64,000 nt of DNA from the NCBI RefSeq assembly GCF_001439845.1, contig NZ_JYLO01000019.1, positions 1-64,000 of the forward strand, read 5' to 3'. This document shows, piece by piece, positions 41,991-51,416 of the stretch. This DNA comes from Pseudomonas lactis. Lineage in GTDB: Bacteria; Pseudomonadota; Gammaproteobacteria; Pseudomonadales; Pseudomonadaceae. A program made the position numbers and the translations under genes. Under the pieces are notes generated by a model, which saw only the letters and a program-made list of their open reading frames with translations, had not been told where the DNA came from and searched no databases. Each line of letters starts with the position of its first letter. Position 1 is the first letter of the stretch.

Positions 41991-44117
41991 TTAAAATTTG
42001 GTCTGTACAGCCAGCTCAAAGGTCCTCGGTGACCCCAGATAGTACGCCGGCGACACATGGGCAAACTCGGCATACACCTCGTTGGTCAGGTTACGCACCC
42101 GCCCGGTGACCGAGGTGTTCGCATCCAGCTTATAGCGCAGGAATGTGCCAAACAGCGTATACGCCGGCACGGTCTGGGTGTTGGCGTTGTCTGCATACAC
42201 CTGGGCGACGTAGCGCGCATCCACGCCACCTTGCCAATCCTCGGCAAAGTCGTAGGTCAGCCAGAGGTTGCCCACACGCTTGGGCACGTTGGTCGGCGTG
42301 TTGCCCTTGCGCGACACCACGGCGCCGCTGGCGGTTTTTTCGTTGAACTCATCGTACTGCGCGTCCACCCAGGCAAAGTTGCCTTCGGCCAGTAGTTTCG
42401 GTGTGATATGCAACGAGCTGGCCAGTTCGATGCCCTTGGACGACTGCGCGCCCACCGGGATGCTGCTGGTCGGGTCCAGCGGGTCGGTGACGGCAAAGTC
42501 CTTGCGTTCGATCTTGTAGGCCGCGACCGTGGCGGAGCCCCTACCTTGCAGGTAATCGAACTTGCTGCCGATTTCCCATTGCTTGCCGGTGGACACGTCG
42601 AACACTTGGGTAGTGGTATTGGGCTGTTCGACGGCGGTGCTGTATTGCACATAGACATTGGCGGACGGGATGAACTGATAGGTCAGGCCCACCCGGCCCG
42701 TTACCGGTTCCCAACTGCGCTTGAAGTGCCGTGGGTTGGTGGCGGTGAGGGTGCGGTGGTTGGTCACGTCCAGGTCGATGGCGTCATAGCGTAGGCCGGT
42801 CAGCAGCGAGAGCTTGTCTGTCAATCCAAGACGGTTTTCCACGAACAGCGCCTTGGTGGTCACCTGGTTGGTTTTGTCCTTGACGAAACCTGGCTGGGTA
42901 CCGGGAATATCATAGAAGTGCCCTGGGTCGTAGTGGTTCGGGTCCACGCTACTTTTGCCCGTCACGTTCAAGGGGCTGTTGGTGGTGCTGTTGACCTTGT
43001 ACTCAAAACCGCCCGACCAGGTGGTGGCAAGGCCGAACACGCTGGAGTCATGGCGCAGTTCGAACTGGTTGCCGTTCTGCTCGCCCTGGTGCCGCACCTG
43101 ATAGGCCGTCGAGCGGTTCACCGCGCTGTTGTTGGCGTTGTACTGGTAAGTCTCCAGGTTGCGGTAGTCGCGCTGGCTGTCGAGGTGGTAAAGCGTGTTT
43201 TTTAGCGTAGTGCTGTCGTTGATCCGGTAGTCGATGATCGACCGTGCCCAGATCGTGCGTTGCTCATAACGACCGTCGGCAACGTTGTAGTTATTGAAGC
43301 GGTTGTGCTTGTCGATCTTCAGTTCACCGGCCTTGGGGTTGAGCACCGGCGTGCCCCAGTACGGGCTGTCTTCATGTTCGTCCTGATACTCAAGCGCCAG
43401 GGTGTGGGACAGGTTCGGGGTGAGGTCGCTGAGCAGGGAGAATGCGACGCTCCAGGCATCGCGCTGATCGCGGTCGATGTAGCTGTGGTTGGTGTTGCGG
43501 CTCACGTCCAGGCGGGCGTAATGCTGTACGTCGGCGCCGGGTTCGGTCAGCGCATGGTTGAGGCCGAACGCCATGCCGGCGGTGTCGTAGCTGCCATAGC
43601 TCAGTTGGCCTTCGACGGCCTGTTCCTCGCGGGTTGCCAGCTTGGTCACGTAGTTCAACGAGCCACCCACGGAGCCTGCGCCGTTGATCAAGGAGGAGGG
43701 GCCGCCCACCAGTTCGACGCGGTCGTAGATCCACGCATCCACCGGCCGCGCCAGGCCCGTGGCGACATTGATGCCGTTGAACATCTGGGTGATCTGGCTG
43801 CTGGTAAACCCCCGGTACGAGACAAAGCCGCCAAAACCGGGCGGGGCGCTGGCGTTGACACCGGGCAGGGTATTGGCCGCATCGCGGAAGGTCTTGGCGC
43901 CGTGGCGCTCGATATCGTTGCGGTTGGCGATGGCCACTGACGCCGGGGTTTTCCGCACGCTCAGGCCCAGGCGCGAGGCCATGCCGCTGGGTTGGTCCAG
44001 GGCCAGGCCCGGCTCGGCACTTTGCTCGCCATCAATGGTGGTCGGCGCCAGTTCAAGGGCTGAGGCGCAAACAGGCAGGCAGCCGAACAGGCCCGCCAAC
44101 AGGGGTAAATGTTTCAT
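41991..44117 (-). CDS. TonB-dependent outer-membrane receptor (siderophore type)
   Basis: A 708-residue outer-membrane transporter with a signal peptide (about 1-20, PVCASALE). The plug domain (about 45-175) includes TPASVAIANRNDIERHGAKTF and VELVGGPSSLINGAGSVGGSLNYVTK. A 22-strand barrel ends in the aromatic LAVQTKF. No N-terminal signalling domain precedes the plug, so it is probably not a sigma-factor transducer. It follows a DUF2946 gene by 91 bp and may share its transcript. The cargo (a ferric siderophore or a copper complex) cannot be told. Confidence 0.9.
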   Translation of the reverse strand: MKHLPLLAGLFGCLPVCASALELAPTTIDGEQSAEPGLALDQPSGMASRLGLSVRKTPASVAIANRNDIERHGAKTFRDAANTLPGVNASAPPGFGGFVSYRGFTSSQITQMFNGINVATGLARPVDAWIYDRVELVGGPSSLINGAGSVGGSLNYVTKLATREEQAVEGQLSYGSYDTAGMAFGLNHALTEPGADVQHYARLDVSRNTNHSYIDRDQRDAWSVAFSLLSDLTPNLSHTLALEYQDEHEDSPYWGTPVLNPKAGELKIDKHNRFNNYNVADGRYEQRTIWARSIIDYRINDSTTLKNTLYHLDSQRDYRNLETYQYNANNSAVNRSTAYQVRHQGEQNGNQFELRHDSSVFGLATTWSGGFEYKVNSTTNSPLNVTGKSSVDPNHYDPGHFYDIPGTQPGFVKDKTNQVTTKALFVENRLGLTDKLSLLTGLRYDAIDLDVTNHRTLTATNPRHFKRSWEPVTGRVGLTYQFIPSANVYVQYSTAVEQPNTTTQVFDVSTGKQWEIGSKFDYLQGRGSATVAAYKIERKDFAVTDPLDPTSSIPVGAQSSKGIELASSLHITPKLLAEGNFAWVDAQYDEFNEKTASGAVVSRKGNTPTNVPKRVGNLWLTYDFAEDWQGGVDARYVAQVYADNANTQTVPAYTLFGTFLRYKLDANTSVTGRVRNLTNEVYAEFAHVSPAYYLGSPRTFELAVQTKF

Positions 44118-44208
44118 GGTTGAATCCTGAAAACTTGGCTCGAAAACAACGCACAGCTACCCGTAGTCCTTACGGCAACGGGGCGATGCAGATCAGAAAG
44201 CGCAGGGA

Positions 44209-44598
44209 TCAGGCGACGGCAGGTGGCGCGCGGGGATTAGCCGCAGGCCAGGTGAAGCGGGCGGGAATGTCAGCAGCAAGCACCACCGCAGCAGGCGGCG
44301 CATGGGGTTGTGGCAGCACCGCCACGTTCAGGTGGGAATTGAGCGCCGGGCCCATGCCGCCGGTAGAGCACAGCGGGCAACCAAATGCCTTGGATAGCGT
44401 GGGCAGGTTTTCGTCTGTCGAGTTGCTGGGCAGCGGCGCCTGGGTACGTGGGTCGACCGTACAGAACTGGCCGCTGATGCCGTTGAGCTGCATCCCCACC
44501 ATCTGCCCATGACCAATGCTGCAGGCGAACACATTGAACAGGACGCAGCAGTAAAGCATCCAGGCAATGAGTGAGCGGTCGGCACGGGCGAGTTTCAT
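44209..44598 (-). CDS. DUF2946 family protein
   Basis: A 129-residue protein with an N-terminal membrane segment (SLIAWMLYCCVLFNVFACSI), then the DUF2946 patterns GHGQMVGMQLNG and FGCPLCSTGGMG with a CxxC pair. The C-terminus is Pro/Ala-rich. DUF2946 genes often sit beside metal-uptake TonB receptors, as here, which hints at metal handling. The start at 44598 is preferred from the family pattern. Another ATG lies six codons upstream, and neither has a strong ribosome binding site. Confidence 0.7.
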   Translation of the reverse strand: MKLARADRSLIAWMLYCCVLFNVFACSIGHGQMVGMQLNGISGQFCTVDPRTQAPLPSNSTDENLPTLSKAFGCPLCSTGGMGPALNSHLNVAVLPQPHAPPAAVVLAADIPARFTWPAANPRAPPAVA

Positions 44599-44691
44599 GG
44601 GGTGGCACTTTATCATCAGCGACCGACGAAATGCCTGCAAAAAATCTCAGGGCGACTATCCTCATTCGCACATTTTTGTGGAGCGCCGACC

Positions 44692-45129
44692 ATGAGCTTT
44701 GTCATTGCGCGATGGATCGTCGGGGTATTTACCTTCATCAGCATGGTGCATTTGTATTGGGCTGCGGGTGGCAAGCTCGGCAGCCTGGCCGCTATCCCGC
44801 AACTGCCCGGAGAGTTCGCCAGCGGGCCGAGGCCGGCGTTCAAACCGTCGGCGCTGGGCACTTTTCTGGTGGCGATGGGGCTGGTGGCGATTGCCTTGCT
44901 TGTGTGCCTGCGCGCCGGGTTGTATTTCTCGCCGGTGTCCCACGGGGCGTTGCAGTGGGGCATCAGCGCGATTGCCGTGCTGATGTTTGCCCGGGCGATC
45001 GGGGATTCGGAGCTGGTGGGGCTTTTCAAGAAGGTCGGCGGGTCGAAGTTTGCTCGCCTGGATACGTATTTTTACTCCCCGTTGTGCCTGGTGTTGGGCG
45101 CAGGCTTGTTGGTAGTCGCCTGGACCTGA
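44692..45129 (+). CDS. DUF3995 family membrane protein
   Basis: A 145-residue inner-membrane protein with four hydrophobic segments (about 5-28, 55-80, 88-105, 125-143) and the family pattern MVHLYWAAGG near the first. The start at 44692 has GTGGAG 8 bases upstream. It is divergent from the DUF2946 gene. The family has no assigned function. A REPIN follows its stop directly. Confidence 0.75.
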   Translation: MSFVIARWIVGVFTFISMVHLYWAAGGKLGSLAAIPQLPGEFASGPRPAFKPSALGTFLVAMGLVAIALLVCLRAGLYFSPVSHGALQWGISAIAVLMFARAIGDSELVGLFKKVGGSKFARLDTYFYSPLCLVLGAGLLVVAWT

Positions 45130-45130
45130 C

Positions 45131-45230
45131 TGTAGGAGCGAGCTCGCTCGCGAAAAACGTCAACGATGACGCGTTCTTCCTGAATAAGCGCGGCGCTTGT
45201 GAGTTTTTCGCGAGCAAGCTCGCTCCTACC
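45131..45230. repeat. REPIN, 100 bp (TGTAGGAGCGAGC family)
   Basis: The left arm is TGTAGGAGCGAGCTCGCTCG and the right arm CGAGCAAGCTCGCTCCTAC, about 100 bp in all. It starts 1 bp after the DUF3995 stop. The next 131 bp lead to the efflux operon and should hold its promoter. Confidence 0.92.
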
Positions 45231-45361
45231 TGTTTAACCCTCCAGATATTTCTCAGACAAAACACACCCCCGGTTTTATAGCGCTTGACCTTCCCAGTAT
45301 GGCAAGCCGGATAAAAACCCCAAGTGTCGATTTGTCTTGAAAATTCCAAGGAGGGTGAACG

Positions 45362-46528
45362 ATGTACACCAAACCAGTAAGCCTGATTGCCGGCGCGTTG
45401 GCCGTAGCGTTAACGCTGGGCGGATGCTCGGACAAGGCGCCGCCAGCCGCAGCCGCCCAACCACCTAGTGTGCCGGTGGCCCAGGTGGTGGCGCGGGCGG
45501 TGACGCCGTTTGTGGAGTACACCGGTTCATTGACCGCCATCGACCAGGTTCAATTGCGCCCGCGAGTCAGTGGCTATCTGCAAAGTGTCAGCGTGCCCGA
45601 AGGCCAGTTCGTGGCCAAGGGCAGCCCGTTGTTTGTGATCGATCCGCGCATGTTCCAGGCGGCAGTGAACGCCGCCAAGGCGCGCTTGCGCGAGGCCGAG
45701 GCCAATGCATCACTGGCCCAGGCCGAGCATGGCCGCGCCGAGCAGTTGTTTGCCAAGAAGGTGGTGGCGCGTGATCGCCTCGACACCGCCGTTGCTTCGC
45801 TGAATGCCGGCAGGGCCCAGGTGGAAGCCGCCAGGGCGGCGCTAGACACGGCCCAACTGGACCTGAGCTACACCCGCGTCACCGCGCCTATCAGCGGGCG
45901 CATCGACCGCGCACTGGTGACGCAAGGCAACTATGTCACCCGTGGGGAAACACCCCTGACCACAATTGTCTCCATCGACCCCTTGCATGTGTATTTCGAT
46001 GTGGATGAACGCACCTACCTGCATTCGCTGGCCGCGACGCGGCAGCATGCCGGGTCCAAGGGTGAACAAGCCGCCAAGGTCATGGTGGCAATGCTCAATG
46101 ACACCACCTATGCACGCGCCGGGCGCGTGGACTTTCTGGCCAACTCGGCCGACCGCAAGACCGGCACCGTGCGCGTGCGTGCGGTGGTGGCGAACCCGGA
46201 TGGACGCTTGACGCCGGGGCTGTTCGCCAAGGTCAAGCTGGATACCGGCACGGCGCAACCCCGGGTGTTGATTGCCGACCATTCCATCGGCACCGACCAG
46301 GGCCGCCGTTATGTGCTGGTAGTGGGTGAGGGTGACAAGACCGAATACCGCCCGGTCGAACTGGGCCCGGTGGTCGACGGCCTGCGGGTCATCGAACAGG
46401 GCCTGCAACCGGGCGAGCGCATTGTCGTCAAAGGCCTGGTGCGGCCGGGCATGCAGGTAACACCACTGGCCGCCAGCATCGAGGGCAAGCCGCTTGAGGC
46501 GCCGCTGGCGGTGGGGGGCGTGCAATGA
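45362..46528 (+). CDS. RND efflux membrane-fusion (adaptor) lipoprotein, MexE-like
   Basis: Periplasmic adaptor of a tripartite efflux pump, 388 residues. The lipobox LGGCSDK puts the lipidated Cys at residue 22. Domains follow the family order: barrel-sandwich half (VEYTGSLTAIDQVQLRPRVSG), alpha-helical hairpin (about 95-160), second barrel half (LSYTRVTAPISGRIDRALV) and beta-barrel. A perfect AAGGAGG lies upstream of the ATG. It is the first gene of a three-gene operon with 4-bp overlaps. No regulator gene adjoins it. Confidence 0.92.
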   Translation: MYTKPVSLIAGALAVALTLGGCSDKAPPAAAAQPPSVPVAQVVARAVTPFVEYTGSLTAIDQVQLRPRVSGYLQSVSVPEGQFVAKGSPLFVIDPRMFQAAVNAAKARLREAEANASLAQAEHGRAEQLFAKKVVARDRLDTAVASLNAGRAQVEAARAALDTAQLDLSYTRVTAPISGRIDRALVTQGNYVTRGETPLTTIVSIDPLHVYFDVDERTYLHSLAATRQHAGSKGEQAAKVMVAMLNDTTYARAGRVDFLANSADRKTGTVRVRAVVANPDGRLTPGLFAKVKLDTGTAQPRVLIADHSIGTDQGRRYVLVVGEGDKTEYRPVELGPVVDGLRVIEQGLQPGERIVVKGLVRPGMQVTPLAASIEGKPLEAPLAVGGVQ

Positions 46529-49500
46529 GCTTCCCACGCTTTTTCATCGACCGACCGATATTCGCCATCGTCCTCTCGGTGTTGATGATGATCGGCGGCA
46601 TCGTGGCCTTCTTCCATTTGCCGTTGAGCGAATACCCCGCCGTCACGCCGCCCACGGTGCAAGTGACTGCGTCGTATCCGGGGGCCAACCCGCAGGTAAT
46701 TGCCGAGACAGTGGCAGCGCCGCTGGAACAGGTGATCACCGGGGTCGAGGGCATGCTTTACATGACCTCGCAGTCGGCCACCGACGGCCGCATGATCCTG
46801 ACCGCGACCTTCGCCCAGGGCACCAACGCGGATATGGCCCAGATCCAGGTGCAGAACCGTGTGTCGCGGGCTTTGCCGCGCTTGCCCGAAGAGGTACAGC
46901 GCCTGGGCGTGGTCACGCAGAAAACCTCGCCGGACATCCTCATGGTGGTCCACCTGCTGTCCCCGGACCAACGTTATGACCCGCTCTACATCTCCAACTA
47001 TGCCTACCTGCAGGTGCGCGATGAGTTGTCGCGGCTGCCGGGGATCAACGATGTGCTGGTGTGGGGCGCGGGTGAATACAGCATGCGCCTGTGGCTCGAC
47101 CCGGACCTGATCGCCGCCCGTGGCTTGACCGCCGGCGATGTGATTGGCGCCGTGCGCGAGCAGAACGTGCAAGTGGCGGCGGGCTCGGTCGGCCAGTCGC
47201 CGGATTCCACTGCGGCCTTTCAGGTCACGGTCAATACCCTGGGGCGCTTGACGGACGAAGAGCAGTTTGGCGACATCATCATTCGCACCGGCGATAACGG
47301 TCAGGTCACGCGTTTGCGCGATGTGGCCCGTATCGAGATGGGCGCCGATGCCTACGCGCTGCGCAGCCTGTTGGACGGCGAGCCGGCGGTGGCCTTGCAG
47401 ATCATCCAGAGCCCTGGGGCCAACGCCCTCGATGTGGCGCAGTCGGTGCGCGACACCATGCAGCGCCTGCAGGCCAACTTCCCGGAAGGGCTGGTGTCGC
47501 GGATTGCCTACGACCCCACCGTGTTTGTGCGCGCTTCGCTGGAGTCGGTGGCCATCACGCTGATGGAAGCGATCCTGTTGGTGGTGATTGTGGTGGTGGT
47601 GTTCCTGCGCAACTGGCGCGCGTCGCTGATCCCCTTGATGGCCGTGCCGGTGTCGATCATCGGCACCTTCGCGGTCATGCACCTGATGGGCTTCTCCCTC
47701 AACACCTTGTCGCTGTTCGGCCTGGTGCTGTCGATTGGCATCGTGGTCGACGATGCCATCGTGGTGGTCGAGAACGTCGAGCGGCATATCGAGAACGGCG
47801 AGGAGCCGATGCAAGCTGCACGACGGGCCATGGGCGAGGTCACCGGCCCTATCATTGCGATCACCTCGGTGCTGGCGGCCGTGTTCATTCCCACCGCGTT
47901 TCTCAGCGGCCTGCAAGGCGAGTTCTATCGGCAGTTTGCGCTGACCATCGCGATTTCCACCATCCTCTCGGCGGTCAACTCGTTAACCCTCAGCCCGGCG
48001 CTGGCCGGCCTGTTGTTGCGGCCGCGGCATGCCGCCGTGGCGCCCGACCCGCGTAGCCTGCGCGGTCGCGCCACGCGACTGCTGGAGGTACTGGGCCGGC
48101 CGTTCCAGCGTGCGCCGCAAGCCTATGGCAACACCGTGCGCAAGGTTGTCGGCCGCCGCGGCGTGGCGCTGTTGGCCTACGGCGGCTTGCTGGCGTTGAC
48201 CTGGTTTGGGTTCAACGCGGTACCGGCCGGCTTCGTGCCGATGCAAGACAAATACTATCTGGTCGGCATCGCCCAACTGCCGAACGCGGCCTCGTTGGAG
48301 CGTACCGATGCGGTGGTGCGGCAAATGTCGAAAATCGCCCTGGATGAACCGGGGGTCGAGAGTGTGGTGGCGTTCCCGGGGCTGTCGGTCAACGGTTTCG
48401 TCAACGTCCCGAATGCGGCGGTAATGTTCGTCATGCTTGATCCGTTCAAGGAGCGCACCTCGCCGGATATGGCAGCGGTCGCCATCGCCGGGCGCCTGCA
48501 AGCCAAGTTTGCGAGCATCCCCGACGGCTTCCTCGGCGTATTCCCACCGCCGCCGGTACCGGGGCTCGGGGTGACCGGGGGCTTCAAGCTGCAGGTCGAA
48601 GACCGTGGCGGCGTCGGGCTTGAGGCGTTGGTGCAGCAGACCCAAATGCTGATGACCAAAGCCACTGAGTCAGGCCAGGTGGCCGGGTTGATGACCAGCC
48701 TGGACGTCAACGCGCCGCAACTGAATGTCGACATCGACCGCACCCAGGTCAAGAGCCAGGGCGTGCGCCTGGCGGATGTGTTCGAGTCGCTGCAGGTCTA
48801 CCTGGGGTCGCTGTATGTCAACGACTTCAACCGGTTTGGCCGCACCTACAAAGTCACGGCACAGGCCGATGCAGACCACCGCATGCAGGCCGAAGCCATC
48901 GGCCGTCTGCAGGTGCGCAATGCCGCCGGCGACATGCTGCCGTTGTCGGCATTTGTCACGGTCACGCCGAGCTCCGGGCCTGACCGGGTGATTCACTACA
49001 ACGGCTATCCGTCGGCGGATATCTCTGGCGGCGCGATGCCAGGGGTCAGCTCGGGGCAGGCGGTTGCGCTTATGGAACGCTTGGCCCAGGAGGTACTGCC
49101 CGAGGGCGTGACCTATGAATGGACAGACCTTACCTACCAGCAAAAACTTGCCGGGTCATCGGCCCTGTTTATTTTCCCGCTGTGTGTGTTGCTGGCGTAT
49201 CTGATCCTCGCCGCGCAGTACAACAGTTGGCTGCTGCCGTTGGCGGTGTTGCTGATCGTGCCCATGTGCCTGCTCAGCGCAATCCTCGGCGTGTGGCTGG
49301 TGGACGGCGACAACAACGTGTTCGTGCAGATCGGGTTGGTGGTGCTGGTGGGCCTGGCGGCGAAGAACGCCATCCTGATCGTCGAGTTTGCCCGCAGCCT
49401 CGAAGCCGAAGGCGCCAGCCCCTTGGAGGCGGTGATCCACGCGTGTCAATTGCGCCTGCGGCCTATTTTGATGACGTCTCTGGCGTTTATCGCCGGCGTG

Positions 49501-49701
49501 GTGCCGCTGGTGTTTGCCAGTGGGGCAGGCGCCGAGATGCGCCATGCCATGGGGGTGGCGGTGTTTGCCGGGATGTTGGGCGTGACGCTGTTCGGCCTGT
49601 TCCTGACGCCGGTGTTCTATGTGGTGATGCGCAGCCTGGCGCTGCGCGTGGAGCGCCAGGGGGCGAGCCCTAAGGTGCAGCTAAAGGAGAGCGCATCATG
49701 A
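46525..49701 (+). CDS. RND multidrug efflux transporter, MexF-like
   Basis: Inner-membrane proton-driven pump, 1058 residues, with twelve transmembrane segments and two large periplasmic loops. The start MSFPRFFIDRPIFAIVLSVL is typical of HAE1-type RND pumps. The proton-relay Asp pair is in SIGIVVDDAIVVVENVERH in TM4, and GLAAKNAILIVEFA is the TM10 motif. Overall it is closest in pattern to MexF. It overlaps the adaptor and outer-membrane genes by 4 bp each. The substrate range is not deducible. Confidence 0.94.
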   Translation: MSFPRFFIDRPIFAIVLSVLMMIGGIVAFFHLPLSEYPAVTPPTVQVTASYPGANPQVIAETVAAPLEQVITGVEGMLYMTSQSATDGRMILTATFAQGTNADMAQIQVQNRVSRALPRLPEEVQRLGVVTQKTSPDILMVVHLLSPDQRYDPLYISNYAYLQVRDELSRLPGINDVLVWGAGEYSMRLWLDPDLIAARGLTAGDVIGAVREQNVQVAAGSVGQSPDSTAAFQVTVNTLGRLTDEEQFGDIIIRTGDNGQVTRLRDVARIEMGADAYALRSLLDGEPAVALQIIQSPGANALDVAQSVRDTMQRLQANFPEGLVSRIAYDPTVFVRASLESVAITLMEAILLVVIVVVVFLRNWRASLIPLMAVPVSIIGTFAVMHLMGFSLNTLSLFGLVLSIGIVVDDAIVVVENVERHIENGEEPMQAARRAMGEVTGPIIAITSVLAAVFIPTAFLSGLQGEFYRQFALTIAISTILSAVNSLTLSPALAGLLLRPRHAAVAPDPRSLRGRATRLLEVLGRPFQRAPQAYGNTVRKVVGRRGVALLAYGGLLALTWFGFNAVPAGFVPMQDKYYLVGIAQLPNAASLERTDAVVRQMSKIALDEPGVESVVAFPGLSVNGFVNVPNAAVMFVMLDPFKERTSPDMAAVAIAGRLQAKFASIPDGFLGVFPPPPVPGLGVTGGFKLQVEDRGGVGLEALVQQTQMLMTKATESGQVAGLMTSLDVNAPQLNVDIDRTQVKSQGVRLADVFESLQVYLGSLYVNDFNRFGRTYKVTAQADADHRMQAEAIGRLQVRNAAGDMLPLSAFVTVTPSSGPDRVIHYNGYPSADISGGAMPGVSSGQAVALMERLAQEVLPEGVTYEWTDLTYQQKLAGSSALFIFPLCVLLAYLILAAQYNSWLLPLAVLLIVPMCLLSAILGVWLVDGDNNVFVQIGLVVLVGLAAKNAILIVEFARSLEAEGASPLEAVIHACQLRLRPILMTSLAFIAGVVPLVFASGAGAEMRHAMGVAVFAGMLGVTLFGLFLTPVFYVVMRSLALRVERQGASPKVQLKESAS

Positions 49702-51152
49702 AACAGGCGTATCCAGCGTTTGTGTTGTCGTTGACCCTGCTGGCTGGTTGCGGTTCGGTGGGGCCGGACTATTCCGCGCCGGTGCTGCCCGCTGCGCAAC
49801 GGGCGACGAGCTTTGGCGCGCCCATCGCCGGGCTTGGTCCGGGCGAGGTGGAGGTGCAGTGGTGGCAGGTGTTTGATGAGCCGGCACTGAGCCAATTGAT
49901 CCAGCAGGCACTGGCGGCCAACCACGACATCGGCATCGCCGCCGCACGCCTGGACGAAGCCAAGGCGCTGCTGCGTGAAAGCCGCCAAGGCTTCCTGCCC
50001 AGCGGCGGCGCCGCCCTGGGCTACGAGCATCGCAAGCGCAGCGAGGTCCAGACCCCGTTCGGCGAGCAGCGCTCCATTGAAACCACCCGCGCGGCGGTGG
50101 ATGCGGCCTGGGAAATCGACTTGTTTGGCCGCGTGCGTCGCTCGGTGGAGGCGGCCCAGGCCCAGGCGGGGTCGCGTCAGGCGTTATTGCGCAACGTGCA
50201 AGCGAGCGTCGCGGCGACTGTCGCGGCCACCTGGTTTGACCTGCAAGGCATCGAAGCCGAGCAGGCCGTGGTTGCGGATATCAGCCAGAGCCAGCGCGAC
50301 AGCCTGGGCCTGGTGGGGCAGATGGTCAGCGTCGGCGCCGCCACCGAATTCGACCGGCTGCGCGCCGAGGCCTTGTTGCGCAATGTGGAGGCGGTAGCGC
50401 CTGACCTGGAGCGACGTCGCGCCAGGGCAACCAACGCGCTGGCGGTGCTGCTGGGGCAAGCGCCTCAAGGGTTCAAGCCACCGCAGGCCCGGCCTGGGCG
50501 TGAAACCTTGAACCTGCGCACGCTGCAGGTGGGAGACCCAGCTGGCTTGCTGGCGCGCCGCGCCGACATCGCCGCGGCCGAACGCACGCTGGCGGCCGCG
50601 ACCGCGCAGATCGGCGTGGAAACCGCTGGTTTGTATCCGGACATTCAGGTGCAGGGCTCCATCGGTTTGCTGGCCGGAAGCCTCAGCGCCCTGGGCGATG
50701 CGGGCATGCAGTCGAACTTTATCGCGCCGGTGATTCGCTGGTCGCTGCTGGACACCGGGCGCGTACGTGCGCGGATTGCCGCCAGCGAGGCGCGCACCCA
50801 GGCGGCCTTGATCGCTTATGACCAGACCGTGTTGCGGGCCCTGCAGGAAACCGATGATGCGTTCCAGGCCAACCGCACGGCCGGCAACACCCTGGGCTTG
50901 CGGCTGCTGGAGGCGGCCGCCAATCGTGAGGCCGCCAGCTTTGCGCGCGAGCGGTTTGCGCAAGGCGAGGGTGTGTACCTGGATGTGCTTGAGGCTGAAC
51001 GTGCCGACTTCACCAGCCGCCGCGCATTGACCGCGGCGCGCACGGAGCAGCGCTTGGCGGTGGTGGGGATCTATAAGGCGCTGGGGGGCGGCTGGGAGAT
51101 CTGTGAGCGGGCGGGGCAGGCGTGTAGCGGGGCTGCTGCTGTGTTGCGGTAA
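49698..51152 (+). CDS. RND outer-membrane channel lipoprotein, OprN/OprM-like
   Basis: TolC-family channel, 484 residues. The lipobox LLAGCGSVGPDYSAP puts the lipidated Cys at residue 18. Two homologous halves carry the OEP repeat, with WEIDLFGRVRRSVEAAQAQ in the first and VIRWSLLDTGRVRARIAASEA in the second. It completes the MexEF-OprN-like pump. It is the last gene of the operon and is followed by a REPIN. Confidence 0.92.
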   Translation: MKQAYPAFVLSLTLLAGCGSVGPDYSAPVLPAAQRATSFGAPIAGLGPGEVEVQWWQVFDEPALSQLIQQALAANHDIGIAAARLDEAKALLRESRQGFLPSGGAALGYEHRKRSEVQTPFGEQRSIETTRAAVDAAWEIDLFGRVRRSVEAAQAQAGSRQALLRNVQASVAATVAATWFDLQGIEAEQAVVADISQSQRDSLGLVGQMVSVGAATEFDRLRAEALLRNVEAVAPDLERRRARATNALAVLLGQAPQGFKPPQARPGRETLNLRTLQVGDPAGLLARRADIAAAERTLAAATAQIGVETAGLYPDIQVQGSIGLLAGSLSALGDAGMQSNFIAPVIRWSLLDTGRVRARIAASEARTQAALIAYDQTVLRALQETDDAFQANRTAGNTLGLRLLEAAANREAASFARERFAQGEGVYLDVLEAERADFTSRRALTAARTEQRLAVVGIYKALGGGWEICERAGQACSGAAAVLR

Positions 51153-51190
51153 CGGCCAGGTATCACACAGCGATCAAATGACGGTGGGCC

Positions 51191-51279
51191 TGTGGGAGCG
51201 GGCTTGCTCGCGAAGGCGGTTTGTCAGTCACTGGATCTGCGACTGAACCACCGCTTTCGCAGGCAAGCTAGCTCCCACA
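51191..51279. repeat. REPIN, 89 bp, with mismatched arms
   Basis: The left arm is TGTGGGAGCGGGCTTGCTCG, but the right arm is of the other variant, CGCAGGCAAGCTAGCTCCCACA, total 89 bp. It looks like a recombinant of two sub-families. The next 137 bp to the convergent dehydrogenase gene show nothing recognisable. Confidence 0.9.
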
Positions 51280-51416
51280 TTGGTTACGTATTGCCCACAA
51301 AATCAGCGCCTGGCACAGACCTTGTGTGCGCCCGATGTCAGCCTGACAGCCGAACAGCATGTTGGATCAAAACCGCCTACACATCAGTCTCACTACCTCT
51401 TTGCGTAGTTCCTCGA

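Noticed and set aside
51280..51416. Possible sigma-54 promoter at TGGCACAGACCTTGTG (about 51310)
   Set aside because: The -12 element lacks the GC dinucleotide, and the next gene on that strand is far away; the adjacent gene is transcribed the other way.
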